From Lutraria lutraria (Eukaryota > Mollusca > Bivalvia > Venerida > Mactridae), in assembly GCA_964023205.1 (NCBI GenBank), contig OZ026834.1, forward strand, positions 45,761,909 through 45,825,908: a stretch of 64,000 nucleotides of DNA, read 5' to 3'. The position numbers and the translations under genes were made by a program. Below the pieces are notes generated by a model. That model was not told the origin of the DNA and searched no databases. It saw only the letters and a program-made list of their open reading frames with translations. Shown in pieces: positions 24,753 to 36,955 of the stretch; within the stretch, counting starts at the first letter, position 1; every line of letters starts with the position of its first letter.

Positions 24753-25187
24753 TGTGTTTATAGCTGAAATATTATTTTAAGTACTTGTCAGTTATATGAA
24801 CTTGAGACTTAATGTATTTGTCAGTGTTAGATACAATGTCTTGATTTATTGTGTTCTGTATTTACAGTGTCCTTACATGGTGTCGAACAACAACTACCCC
24901 AATATGCATATATATGGACTGCCTTATTACAAATCTAACCAGTGTACAGTACTGTTCATACTCAAACTGTATATGCTACAAGACTGAAAGTGCAAAATGA
25001 GTTATGACACTGACATTATTGTATGTTCATTCTACTTTGCTGGATGTATTGTGATATGTTGAAATGTTCAAATAAGTGTTCAGCAGTTTGAAATAAAAAT
25101 ATATCTATTGACATTGTCTTGAATCTGAAACTTGTCAATAATGTATCTTCAGTGTTACCAAAGATGATAATATACATGTTTACCAGC

Positions 25188-25366
25188 TACAGTACAACCT
25201 CTCTAGAGCGGCCCTCTCTTGAACAACAGCCTCCCTGCAACTATAGGATGATTCTCCCACTGCACGATTTAACTATTAATTTAACCTCTCTAGAACAACA
25301 ACCTCACAACAACAACAATAATTTTGCTACTCCCAAAGTGTGTTGCTTTGGAGAGGTAACACTGTA
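25188..25366 (+). repeat. MITE family A, well-preserved copy
   Basis: TA-flanked element of about 175 bp. Its left end CAGTACAACCTCTCTAGAGC and right end GGAGAGGTAACACTG are imperfect inverted repeats. The interior is not protein-coding. CAGT...ACTG ends with a TA duplication fit a pogo/Tigger-type or other Tc1/mariner-derived MITE. Confidence 0.8.
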
Positions 25367-25828
25367 TTTACTATTTCTATAAGTTAATTTCTGGTAAAAC
25401 TTCTATGTAATGCCAAAACATTTCCTCATATATAGGATTTGCTTCCTTTTCTTAACACAGATAATTTTTGCCATGAATTCATGTAGATTTTGTTGATCAT
25501 CTAAATCATAATGATCTGGTCTGAGAAGCAGTTCAGTCAGTCATAGTCATCAAGGACTTGTATGTTTATAAGTCCTTGTAGTCATGTACCTTGAAATTAT
25601 GTAAAACTGGGAGTTACTCGTACTAAACCAAGAAATATGTTAAAAAATGCTTATTATAGTGAAGTATTAGATAAAATGACATATTTTTTACTCCACCTCT
25701 GACACACATTTCATTTCTATAGATGATGCAGTTTGGATATGATGAGACAGCTTTTGAATCAGTCAAAAATGAAAGCAGTCTTTTTAAGAATAACTTAATT
25801 ATTTATTTGTAATATTATAAATAACACA

Positions 25829-26005
25829 TACAGTACAACCTCTGTAGAGCAACACCCTGTGGGAGCTGCAAATATTGGCTGTTGCTCAGAGGTTGTCACT
25901 CTACAGAGGTTAGATTTATAGTTAATATCAGCTTAGGGAAATTTTGAAGGCGTTGTAGAGAGGTTGTTGCTCTACAGAGGGCCGCTATGGAGAGGTTGTA
26001 CTGTA
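25829..26005 (-). repeat. MITE family A subtype 2 (symmetrical ends)
   Basis: TA-CAGTACAACCTCTGTAGAGC at the left and GGAGAGGTTGTACTG-TA at the right form strong terminal inverted repeats. The interior (GGGTGTTGCTC, AAATATTGGC, AAATTTTGAAGGCG in order and orientation) matches the inverted copy at 34841-35020. Confidence 0.85.
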
Positions 26006-26514
26006 CTTTTTTTCTTAACATCAATATTTTTGTATGCTGTATAAATAATACTACATGTATATGTAAAATACCAATACACAAAAATAGACTATCATGTGCA
26101 TTTGTTTTTGTTGTTTTGTTAAACCTCAAATATGACACAATCTACTTTCCTCTTATCTGACAGATTAAGTGAGACTTTTTGTACCTGTGACAAACAGGCA
26201 TAAAGATTATTTGTTTCTTGTTACCCAAATAATCCTAAGTTTCCCGTTTCATTAGAATCTGTTCGGTTTATAATGATTAACAACTGATTTATGCTGAATA
26301 TATTTCAATAACCTCAACACTTCAGTATTATATAAAACATGTGAAATATATAGACTATTATTGAAGTGTTTGTGGCTTTAAGAAGGAATACACTTCATAT
26401 GGTACTAAATTTTTAAACTTGGGCATTAAAAATTGTATCTGGTTTCCAGATATACCCTATTTTTCCTGCAAACTTAGGCTTTCTCTATGGCCTTAGGAAT
26501 GGATATACATGTAA

Positions 26515-26556
26515 TCAAGGACTTATATACATACATGTATGTATATAAGTCCTTGA
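26515..26556. repeat. 42-bp perfect palindrome
   Basis: The left arm TCAAGGACTTATATACATAC is mirrored exactly by its reverse complement, with no spacer (centre CATG). Related stems are at 25549-25578 (CAAGGACTT...AAGTCCTTG) and 13634-13662. Confidence 0.9.
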
Positions 26557-27162
26557 TGTAATTACATTGTATAACACTTTCTCAGTTTTTACCTATCAGC
26601 ACGCTTTCTTGAACTAAAAAGCCCTGACCTACCTACCTTATTTATAATGAGCATGTAACCAGAAACAAATATTTTTTTCTATTACTAGGCCTAAGATTAA
26701 AGTTAAACATTTTACCGAAAATAAGGTCTAGCAAAATTTATTGAGTGACCAAGTGTTACTTTATGCAGTCAATGTCTAGTTCTGCCTTTTCATTTTTTCC
26801 CTCTCAAAGCTATATAATCTGTCTTCTTTCTCTTTATATTCTTGCATATAATTATAATGATTGCGACTGACAGTTTAACGTAACATGTAGATTTCTATAA
26901 TTTGACAAAATGGGGATTTATATGGCCCCTATTTATGGTCAAAACATTTACAACATCTATAAATATCAAGTTTGTTCAGTGCAATAAAATTAAAACAAGG
27001 TCAAACCAACAAGAAAATCTACAACTACTACGTAATCTGGCATAAACTTCCTTCCGTCACCCCTTTGGTATTGTCACAATAAACATACGTTTATTTCACT
27101 TAGCCTTACTCAGTACGCATCTTATCCGCGCTCTCGTTACGTGCACTGTTCTAGAAGTAAAC

Positions 27163-30100
27163 ATGGCGGATACAACTGTCAACAGTAAACAAAATGGAGT
27201 GGTGGGAGAGACGCAATATCCCGGATTTACACGTGATGCATACCCGGAATTATTTGACGTACGGGCAATGTTACCACAACCAGAAAAACTTAAACCTGGG
27301 CAGCTTACCGAAAGTAAAATTCGTCAATATTTTACAGACGTAAGTTTATTTTTCATGTGAATCTTTTGGGTTCTGTTGCTGCAGTTCAGTTCATAAGATC
27401 AGAGACTCAGATTACATATGTCTCTGATAAGATGCATGAGTGCCTTACTTAGATGCTTAGAAATAACTTATTGTGAATGCGGCTTGAAATTCTGTGCTTT
27501 TAGACGTTGAACTTTGAACTTGTGTTGTTTACTAGTAACTGGTGTCGAGGTAGGTAGCTCAAGGTTCTTTTATCCTGCACCCAATTCCACTACGTATAAC
27601 TACCGCCGGAACGAATTCATTCTCAGTCGATCTTTGCTAAGAATTATACAGTAGCGCGGGTGCAGTACCGATGATGAACGAAAGCTGTTTTAAGATTATA
27701 CTTTTATTTCTTTATGATTCTTACGTCGTGCTTGTAAACATGTTTGATTTGGAATTAAAATGAAAGATGTTCAAAAATCGAGACATTAATCAAATAATAA
27801 AGTACAGTCAATTAAACATGTACAAGCGGCCACTCTGTGAATAAAGACCTAGCTCTATGTGATTAAAGCCCATTCTTTTAGAAAACGATGTTGATCAATT
27901 AGAACACAACTTACTACCTCCGAATTAAGGCCACCTGTCAGTAAAAGTGGGTTCTGATTAATTTATTTTATGCTTTCAATATATTATAATTGACATTTTG
28001 AAAATAGTAAATTGCCCAAATATCTTAAATTTATCATTTTGGTTGTAACGCTAGATACTTAAATTTATCCTACAACAGTTTTAGAACATTTTGTAAGAGT
28101 TGCAGGCCGCTCCATATAGACTTCAAAAGTTGGGGGTCAAAATGACCCTTAGCTGATAGAAATGTAAAGAGTCAACATAATTTTCTACTAAAGTAATAGT
28201 AAATTTGACCCTTTGGTTCCAATTCTCAAGAGTCAGAAACCTTATTTTTCAAATTTCAAGAGTCAAAAAGCCATTGCAAGACCTGTAGTTGTTGCCCTTA
28301 TTGAAAATTAGAAAAATGTTAATTTCTGAAGATAATTGCTTGATGACTAAAATTTTTCTTTATCAAATTATATTGATACAGTGTTTTTGCATCTTTCTAC
28401 CATGGATCTCCCTTTTTCTTCAATCTTTGAAAAATCAGCTTCTCCCTTAGACTACAATTCAAATTTAATGGGCCAATAACTCAAACAATTATCATTGTTT
28501 TTGAAAAATCTAGCTAGCTCACAGTAAATCTTTTTCTATCATAGTAACCTTTAAAAATTATGAAGGTTCCCAAAATCTGTCTGCTCCATTTTGAGATATT
28601 TTTGGGCATTATGGGTAATATATGTACAAAGCCTTAAGTTACCAAATGGCTTGAAATTTTAGGAGTGAATTCAAATAATTTTGCAAATGACAAAGACCCA
28701 CTTATTTAAAGTGAATAAATTATTATATAACAGGTCATGACTTCAACTGAACTCAATCAAGCGGATATATACATAACTTTATGAACTTAAGATTTGTTGC
28801 AAATTATTCAAAAATACCTGTATTTATTTTTAATTTTTACTATTCATAAATAATCCATAGTATGTTTTCATCAATATATATACAGTCACCCTCAGGAAAG
28901 ACATAATGTGACCTTTATTGCCAGGTGACATTTATTGAGAGGTTATTTTGTTCTAAATAATCAATAACCAGTTTTAAAAGAATGGCCTTTGTTCACAGAG
29001 TGGACTTTCTTCGTAGATGGCCGCTAACACAGGTTTGACTCTACATGTTTTAAACTGTATTCTTACTGTAATTTTTTATCACATGTTTGAATTTACGCAC
29101 AATGGGTTATGGGAATCTATTGCACACAGTGTCACTATAAAAAGTTAATATTGGAAGCAGAATAAATTTTATTTCATGAACATATTTTGCAATTTTTCGC
29201 TTGCCTGCGCTTGTTAACTTGCCAGCTACTTGAATTGGTTGTGCACAGTGATTTGTAGTATAAAGGACTTCATTTTTCCATAGAGAAGCTTATTGACCTA
29301 TTTGCATGTATAAATATATCTAACATCAAGTAATTTACAAATACATATAAATGATAAACATATAAACATGACACCTACCGGGTAGTATGCTAACTGAGAC
29401 AGGGGTTTTTCACTTTCTATAACAATTGAAAATTATTGTGTGGGGAATGGAACGTTTGACATTTATAAATCTTTCTATTAATTAATTTTATTATAATTAG
29501 TACTTGGACTCAATCTGTACCTTTGTCTTTCAGGGTTATATAGTCATTGAAGATTTCTTTACTGATGATGAACTTCAACCAGTCAGAGATTGTATTAATG
29601 GTATTGTTGATGATCTTGCTCAGAAGTTATACAAAGCTGGTAAAATTAAATGTAAGTGTTGAATAGGGCCGACTTTAATTTATAGTAACTGTTGCTAATT
29701 TGGTGAAAATATGCAAATGTAATTGTACCAATCCAGAATTCCACCCCCTATTTAAGCTGTTACAAGATTCAGTACCAATAAGCAAATAAATAAGTTCATA
29801 ACAAAGTTGAATTCAAGATACAAAATGTACTGTGTATTAATTGTAGGTCTATACTATTTATTGAAAATTTTATGTATTTACATCTTTTAGTGTTTTCCTA
29901 TCTGGTCATGTTTCTCATTTTTCTATGCAGGTCTATATGAGGAGTTTGGATTCACAGAAAGACTGACTAAAATAGAGAATGATTTTCCAGGTTCTAATAT
30001 TATCTGCTCTAAAATAGGGGCCGTGCCTCAGGTATGCTTCTGTATTTCTTACTTTGATGGTAAAATTGAACCTTTTTACTCATGTGTTATCCTACACTCC

Positions 30101-33100
30101 TAAAAGTAAAATCTGTCATTATACCCCCACAAACGAAGTTTAAGAGGGGTATATAGGAGTCACTCTATCAGTCGTTGGTCGGGCGGTCCGTCTGTCTTAG
30201 ATGTTTGTATGAATGATAATATATATTTTATAATTAAATAAGGCGATTACGATAATTAAACACAAGAAAATGTATATGAAAAATAAAATTAAATCGGAAT
30301 GCATTCTACCAATAAAAATGTCGTGCGCAACGTTCTGTTGATGCCCTGAAGAGCCGCCAGCCAATACATGAACGGTCAAACGTGTTAGCGGTCACTTTAG
30401 ATTTAAAAGCCATCCTGTGAATAAATACCTATTCTAAAAAACGTCATTTATTAAAGGTTTTTCATATGCAGATTATTTTATGTATATAGACAATTTCTTC
30501 TATACAATATGTTTTTTGTAACCTATCTCATATAATTAGATGTTCAGTTACACCTTTCTGTTTCTCTTGATTCCAGGCATTAAAAGATTTATGGTCCAAT
30601 GAAAGAATGTTAAACTTAGTTGAACAGCTGATAGGTCCCGATATCGCTGGAAATCCTGCATGGAATTTACGAACTAAAGTCCCAAGAAATATTGTTACTA
30701 CGGTACCCTGGCATCAAGGTATTTAACACAGTTCTTATGTCAAACTAACGTTCATATGACATGTAACTTGATCGTTGGTGGATTTCAGGAGATATGACAG
30801 TGATAGTCTATGATCGAGTCTTAAAGTTTGTGGTGGTTTAACTGAATGTCCTACATTCTATGTAACGTCAGGTAAATAAATACATACATATCAGATTTTG
30901 CATTATTTAGGTTTATTTAACAGAGTACAAAATATTGCATGTATAGCAACATTGTCAGTATTTTTATTATGCTCCCTTTGAAGAATCAGGATATATAGCT
31001 TTCCACATGTCGATCAGTTCATTGGTCAATCCATCTGTAGCCAAACCTTGTCCAGACAATAAATAGAGAATGATTTGCATTATAGTCCTTACACTCCTTG
31101 GTTAGAAGGTTGGTCTTTAAATGTGGATTGATTTTGAGGTCAGTATGTCAAAGGTCAAGGTCATGGTGACGTTCAACACTGATGACTCCTATTGATGATG
31201 TGGTCAATCGGTCAAGGCCATACTGTCCAGTTGGCATTAAGAGCGCATCCATGTTTGACAAACGCCTTGTTTGAATTGTCTAAAGGTGAATTTTTATCCA
31301 TAAATGATAATCAGATAAATGATTTTGTGTATCATGTCTTACAGATGTGTCCTATTTAGACAATGACACCTACAAAGTATTCATTCCTACAGCATGGATA
31401 CCTTTTGTAGATGCCAACGAGGAGAATGGATGTTTAGAGGTATGTTTTTCTTGCATACTGTCAAGAGAAAATAGATATGATTCTAAGCAATAAAAGTGAA
31501 ACAATGAAATGAAGCAATTTAGAAGAAACTTCAAAAAGTGGTAATTTTGAACCATGATTGGACTTTCCGCCGAATTATGTAGCTTAAGATTTACTGTAAG
31601 AAGTGGGTGATAATTTTACCAAAAGAGATAATCAAGGTTCTCAATAACAGCAGGCTGCAGGCCAATTTAGCCGCTTAGAAATGTGTTTGGGCTGGTTAGG
31701 AATCTCCAGTTTATAAAATATTCATAATTGCTAGAAAATGCCTGGACCCCCCCCCCCTCCCCTCCCTAGCAGGCCTGTTGGTCTAGCATTTGGGCCTGTT
31801 GGCCACATTTATTGAGAACCCTAGATAATATGTATCTATTTGTCCGAATACATAGTTCCCACATCTACAATCTGGCAACCATCTTGCTTGGCAAATTTCT
31901 TATCCGCTTAATAGAAAAAATCAGAAAATTGGTTATTAAACAACTTAATTTTTAAAAGATTACTTAATAATGAAGTTGTTATGGCCATAAACACATCAGG
32001 TTTAAGAAAATGTAGTTGTCACATATAAATATCCTATATTTAGAATTATCAAAACAAAAATATAAATATCTTCTATTAGTGCTTGTTGAATTTGCCAAAC
32101 AAGATGGCTACCAAGGGAGGTAATTATTGTAGATGTGGGAACTATGTATTAAAGTAAACTTGCTCTATTGTGTTGGCATCATTCGATACATGGTTTGATT
32201 GAGTAAAGAATGTTACGGAGCCTCATGGTCGAGTTGATAATATCATTGACTAGTAATCATAAGCCCCTCACCAATGCGAGTTTAAACCCATCCAGAAATA
32301 GACAAATTTCCATGTGTGCTTGCTTATGATGTTTTTTTTACCCAGGTGTAGGACTGTGGTCTTCCTCCACTGTTAAAAGTCAGGGGTCATGGTCCAGTGG
32401 TTAGTGCATTGGACCTGTAACCTGATGATTCGGGTTCGAAACCTACAGTTGCTGCAGATCATACCCTTCTATGATTTTATTTTAAAAATGTCCATTTATC
32501 TCCATATGCGAAGAATAAGCCTACTCCTGTAGAATAGATCGTGATAAATTTGTACTAGCAAATCTGGTAAGATGGATTTGCCGCTATATTAAGATGATAT
32601 ATAACAGAACTATCATTAAAAAAAACTGTTGAACCAACAGAAACTAAAAGTAATCCTCTGATGATGTTGGAAAAGTTTCCTAATGAAGAATGTCTCTAGC
32701 TGTTGGTGGGAAGTTAAACACCATAGAAAATATTGTTCCTCTTGTTTTATACTTAAGTTATTATTTGTGACTATGACAGGTTGCAGATAAAGGACATCGT
32801 ACAGGACGTATTGCTACACATCAGTGTTGCTGGGGTGATACATTCTATACAATATTAGAGGAAGAGGAAATGGAAAAAACTCTAGGTTAGATGTGATATA
32901 GTTGATGATTGTTACATGTCATTACTGCTCGTACCTGTTTAAGAGATAGTATGCCATTAAGTACATCGGGTGATTAGTTGAATTATCTTTGGTATCTTAT
33001 CCTTTTTTCGTGCCTGTTCGGCAAAGGAATGTTAAGAACTGTAAAATTTCTATAATAAGTTACGCTACTCAGAATGTGATAAGATTACTTGTGATATTGC

Positions 33101-35216
33101 TTCTAAAATTTGGTCATTCAAGCATGATGTACCGGTATGCCAGTGCCAAAAAATTAAACAAATGATGTCCATTGAAGCATATCTGTGTATTATATATTTG
33201 TACATACAGGCTATTTACAACTGTCTGACTTTTTATTTGAATTGGTATATTTCAGATATTGATCTAAAACGTGATGTTAGGTCACTACCAGTAAAGAGTG
33301 GTGGACTCGTACTTTTCAATAATATGATACCACATCGTAGCTTACCTAATGTGTCTGAAGGTATCAGGTGGAGTGTTGATCTTAGATGGCAAAGAGCAAG
33401 TGACCCTGCAGGTCTGTGGGGTTTGAAAAACGGTGTTGTGATGAGGTCATCTAAGGATCCAAACTTCAAGGTCGATTGGACAGAGTTTGATTCAGTGAAC
33501 AGACATATTGTACAAACAGAATACGTCAAGGGAGATAAAGCAGTAGGATATTTCTATACATTCTTACAGCTTACTATACTTTCATTCAATATCTCACTTG
33601 ACCATGTGTCTAATTTATCAATCAGATTTTAAAAATTGAAAGTAATAAAAAGATATGTTGTACATACAGTTAGCCACAGTTAAGCAAAACTTAAGAACAA
33701 ATTAGCACCGTAATATGTTGTACATACAGTGAGACACAGTTAAGCAGAACTTAATTTAGCAGCATAATATGTTGTACATACAGTGAGACACAGTTAAGCA
33801 GAACTTAATTTAGCACCGTAATATGTTGTACATACAGTGAGACACAGTTAAGCAGAACTTAATTTAGCAGCGTAATATGTTGTACATACAGTGAGACACA
33901 GTTAAGCAGAACTTAATTTAGCACCGTAATATGTTGTACATACAGTGAGACACATGCAGTTAAGCAGAACTTAATTTAGCAGCATAATATGGTGTACATA
34001 CAGTGAGACACAGTTAAGCAAAACTTAATTTAGCACCGTAATATGTTGTACATACAGTGAGACACAGTTAAGCAGAACTTAATTTAGCAGCATAATATGT
34101 TGTACATACAGTGAGACACAGTTAAGCAGAACTTAATTTAGCACCGTAATATGTTGTACATACAGTGAGACACAGTTAAGCAGAACTTAATTTAGCAGCA
34201 TAATATGTTGTACATACAGTGAGACACAGTTAAGCAGAACTTAATTTAGCAGCATAATATGTTGTACATACAGTGAGACACAGTTAAGCAGAACTTAATT
34301 TAGCACCGTAATATGTTGTACATACAGTGAGACACAGTTAAGCAGAACTTAATTTAGCACCGTAATATGTTGTACATACAGTGAGACACAGTTAAGCAGA
34401 ACTTAATTTAGCACCGTAATATGTTGTACATACAGTGAGACACAGTTAAGCAGAACTTAATTTAGCACCGTAATATGTTGTACATACAGTGAGACACAGT
34501 TAAGCAGAATTTAATTTAGCACCATAATATGTTGTACATACAGTGAGACACAGTTAAGCAGAACTTAATTTAGCACTGTAATATGTTGTACATACAGATA
34601 AAGATGAGAGAGAACTTAGACACAATAAAGCATGTAATCTTTTACATACAAATGTATGCAGTAAGACACATTTTTAGAGAACTTTTATATAATGCAGCAT
34701 GTAGTATGTTGTATTTTCAGTAAGACACACATATAGGAAACTCTATTGCATATTATATTTTACTCCATGAATACAACATATTTGTGTCATTGTTAAGAAT
34801 AATAGTGACATACGGACTTTTTGTTATGTAGTGTAAAATATACAGTACAACCTCTCCATAGCGGCTCTCTGTAGAGCAACAACCTCTCTACAACAACGCC
34901 TTCAAAATTTCCCTAAGCTGATATTTACTATGAATCTAACCTCTGTAGAGCGACAACCTCTAAACAACGGTCAATATTTGCAGCTTCCACAGGGTGTTGC
35001 TCTAAAGAGGTTGTACTTTATGGTGTATAATTATGTATAATGTACATGTATGGTGTGTTTAATTATGTGGTGTTTATATTACAGGATATGGAGGAAGAAG
35101 AATTTGATACAACAATACAGGGACCTTGGATGAAGAAATGGGAGATTGTTCATATGAACAAACATGTTGACAGATTCCTCCAAGAAGAAGAGAAGGCAGC
35201 AAAAAGTAAAGCTTAA
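27163..35216 (+). CDS. Phytanoyl-CoA dioxygenase (PhyH) family Fe(II)/2-oxoglutarate oxygenase
   Basis: Eight coding exons join in frame: 27163-27339, 29534-29651, 29931-30031, 30577-30718, 31345-31439, 32780-32885, 33256-33542 and 35085-35216. They encode 385 aa; every intron is GT-AG. The PhyH fold runs from about residue 59 (DGYIVIEDFFTDDEL, the usual 'GY-vv-dffs..e' opening) to about 290. The first two iron ligands are the HxD pair His178/Asp180 (VPWHQDVSYL), split over the exon 4/5 junction. The distal ligand is His273 (NNMIPHRSLPN), and Arg284 (GIRWSVDLRW) is the likely 2-oxoglutarate anchor. The substrate is not predictable: family members act on phytanoyl-CoA and on small molecules. 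It is longer than human PHYHD1 and PHYH because of a ~58-residue N-terminal and a ~90-residue C-terminal extension. No N-terminal PTS2 or C-terminal SKL signal is visible (it ends AKSKA). The start ACATGGCGG has good context. AATAAA is at 35482. A frameshifted copy of exon 1 is at 42753. Confidence 0.9.
28896..29042 (+). repeat. MITE family B copy
   Basis: About 145 bp with ends TACAGTCACCCT and AGGTTTGACTCTA, imperfect inverted repeats starting TACAGTC/TAGAGTC. The interior AATAATCAATAACCAGTTTT and AAAAGAATGGCCTTTGTTCA also occurs at 61015-61155. Parts recur at 27804-27960 and 30380-30425. Confidence 0.55.
30118..30205 (+). repeat. Short interspersed repeat fragment (TATACCCCCACAAACGAAG)
   Basis: The 'CCCCCAC..ACGAAGT...GAGGGGTATATAGGAGTCAC' arrangement resembles the start of the 16691 repeat type, with an imperfect inverted end (ATACCCCC / GGGGTAT). 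It sits in intron 3 of the dioxygenase gene. Confidence 0.4.
32215..32735 (+). repeat. Two adjacent tRNA-derived SINE copies
   Basis: One tRNA-like head starts near 32215 (CTCATGGTCGAGTTGATAAT). A second starts near 32391 with a better A box (TGGTCCAGTGGTTAGTGCA) and B box (GGGTTCGAAACC). The second ends near 32730 in GGGAAGTTAAACACC, the tail type of molluscan SINEs. The first is truncated by the second. Both lie in intron 5 of the dioxygenase gene. Confidence 0.65.
33652..34598 (+). repeat. 54-bp tandem satellite, about 17-18 units
   Basis: The unit contains ATATGTTGTACATACAGTGA, then GACACAGTTAAGCAGAACTT and AATTTAGCA. Units are nearly identical and differ mainly at the junction, GCACCG or GCAGCA. 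Over about the first ten units the two junction types alternate; later units are mostly GCACCG. One unit near 33951 carries a four-base insertion. The array lies entirely in the last intron of the dioxygenase gene. Confidence 0.97.
34841..35020 (+). repeat. MITE family A subtype 2, inverted relative to 25829
   Basis: It starts TA-CAGTACAACCTCTCCATAGC and ends AAAGAGGTTGTACTTTA; the terminal ACTG has mutated to ACTT. The interior is the reverse complement of 25829-26005 in order. It sits 64 bases before the last dioxygenase exon. Confidence 0.8.
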
Positions 35217-35481
35217 TTATCCAAAGAATTACTCAAACTTGCAGATTTCTATAAGGCCTTATATAGAACATTATCTTTTAAAATCCTTGGATCTTTAGAT
35301 TCTTGTTGTTGGAGTTTTGTGGAAGCATGTTTACAGCATTTAGGAAATATTTTTTGTTCATATTAACTGTGCATATTTACTGTTTTTGTATGTATTGTAT
35401 AATATAATGTTAGGTTTATTGTATATCATCTAGCTTTCAGAATTGTTACGTTTTCTTAAATTATGATATGTATAATTTGTA

Positions 35482-35487
35482 AATAAA
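35482..35487 (+). promoter_or_regulatory. Polyadenylation signal of the dioxygenase gene
   Basis: AATAAA 266 nt past the stop codon, followed within 60 nt by T-rich sequence. Confidence 0.6.
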
Positions 35488-35604
35488 TATGTTGTATTGT
35501 TACTTTTGTGATAGGTAATTGTCTCAAAAAATGGAGGCATATAAATAAATGATCGCATGTTTTGTATGTTACCGTTTTTTTTCAATTTTCTTATTTGAGT
35601 TATA

Positions 35605-35860
35605 TTTTTATACACCCGTTTGAAAAATGGGTCGTATTATGGAAACACTAATGGTGGGTGGTCGGGCTGGTGGGTTTTGTCCACAATGGTGTCTGCTCTC
35701 TAATTAAAATAGTTATTCAGATTCTCACCAAACTTGATAGAAATGTTTTGGCCATGAGATCTCGGTCAAGTTCGATAACCAGCCCAATAGGCCCAGGCAC
35801 TTCAAAGTTAACACTTTGCAAAGTTAAATTTGATGGGCCTATTTTGTGACCTGGCACTCT
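35605..35860 (+). repeat. Interspersed repeat, copy 2 of the 18532 family
   Basis: It shares with 18532-18770 the words CCGTTTGAAAAATGGGTCG, TTTTGTCCACAATGGTGTC, TCTCACCAAACTTGATAG and TTCGATAACCAGCCC. Confidence 0.65.
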
Positions 35861-36088
35861 TGTTCCATGAATATGAAAATGCAAATAAAGAAAAAATGAA
35901 ATCACTCATGTAACAAAAGCTGTCTTTTGGTTGAAGTTACTCACATTTCACAGAATATTATTTGTCGGTATGTACATCTGACAGGTCAATAGTGAATTCT
36001 CCGAGTGAATCAGTCTTATTAATTAGGGTGCTTAGTTTTATGTTTAATTCATTACATGTATTATAGTTTTGTTATAAGTTACATTTTT

Positions 36089-36955
36089 AGCTCACCTGAT
36101 TCATCAGGTGACCTTTTAGGATCAGTGAATGTCCAGCGTCCGGCGTCCGGCCACAATTAGTTTGTTTACACTCTAGCAACCGCAGCTCTTTACAAATCTT
36201 GATTAAACTTGCTCACAATGTATATGGCCACAATGTCTCGGCTAAGTGCGATTATGGGCAAAGTCTGATTATAACTTCTAGAGTTATGGGCCCTTGAATT
36301 ACAAAATTGCTATATTTAGCTTGTTTACACTCTAGCGCCTTCATTTATTCACCAATCCTAATCATATTTTCAGTAAATGTGTATAATCCAGAGATCTTGG
36401 ACAAGTTCGATTATGGGCGGAATCGGACCAGAACTTCAAGAGTTATGGGCCCTTGATTTTGAAAATTTGCTATATTTTAGCTTGTTTACACACTAGCGCC
36501 TTCATTTATACACCGATCCTAATAGTATTTTCAGTAAATGAGTATAACCAAAAGATCTCGAACAAGTATGATTATGGGTGGAATCGGACCACATCTTCAA
36601 GAGTTATGGGCCCTTCACTTAGCAAATTTGCTATATTTTAGCTTGTTTACACTCTAGCGCCTTCATTTATTCACCGATCCTAATCATATTTACAATGAAT
36701 GTGTATGACCTTATGGTTTTGTACAAGTTAAGTTATGGGTGGAATCGGACCACAACTTAAAGAGTTATGGACCCTTGGATTAGAAAATTTGCTACGTTTT
36801 AGCTTGTTTAACAGTATTATACCTTCATTGTTGGTTTTGTTCTCAAAATCTACGTAAAAATGAGTTTTACGAGATGGAAACTATATTACCTGGTCATTGA
36901 TTATTGGCCTTTGTTCTCAGATGAGCGATAAAGGGCCAATGTGGCCCTCTTGTTT
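36089..36955 (+). repeat. Tandem ~161-bp repeat inside an interspersed element
   Basis: It opens AGCTCACCTGATTCATCAGG and GTGAATGTCCAGCGTCCGGC, and ends GGGCCAATGTGGCCCTCTTG. Within it, the word CTTGTTTACACTCTAGCGCC recurs at about 36162, 36320, 36481, 36643 and 36804, so the unit is about 161 bp and there are four units. GAGTTATGGGCCCTT appears once per unit. The element is missing from the duplicated flank at 43.85-43.92 kb. Confidence 0.85.

Noticed and set aside
32391..32465. Functional tRNA genes at 32391 and 43204
   Set aside because: A and B boxes are present but acceptor and anticodon stems do not fold properly and a SINE body follows; tRNA-derived SINE heads.
33652..34598. CRISPR-like array
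   Set aside because: Units are directly abutting 54-mers with no unique spacers, in a eukaryotic intron; it is a satellite.
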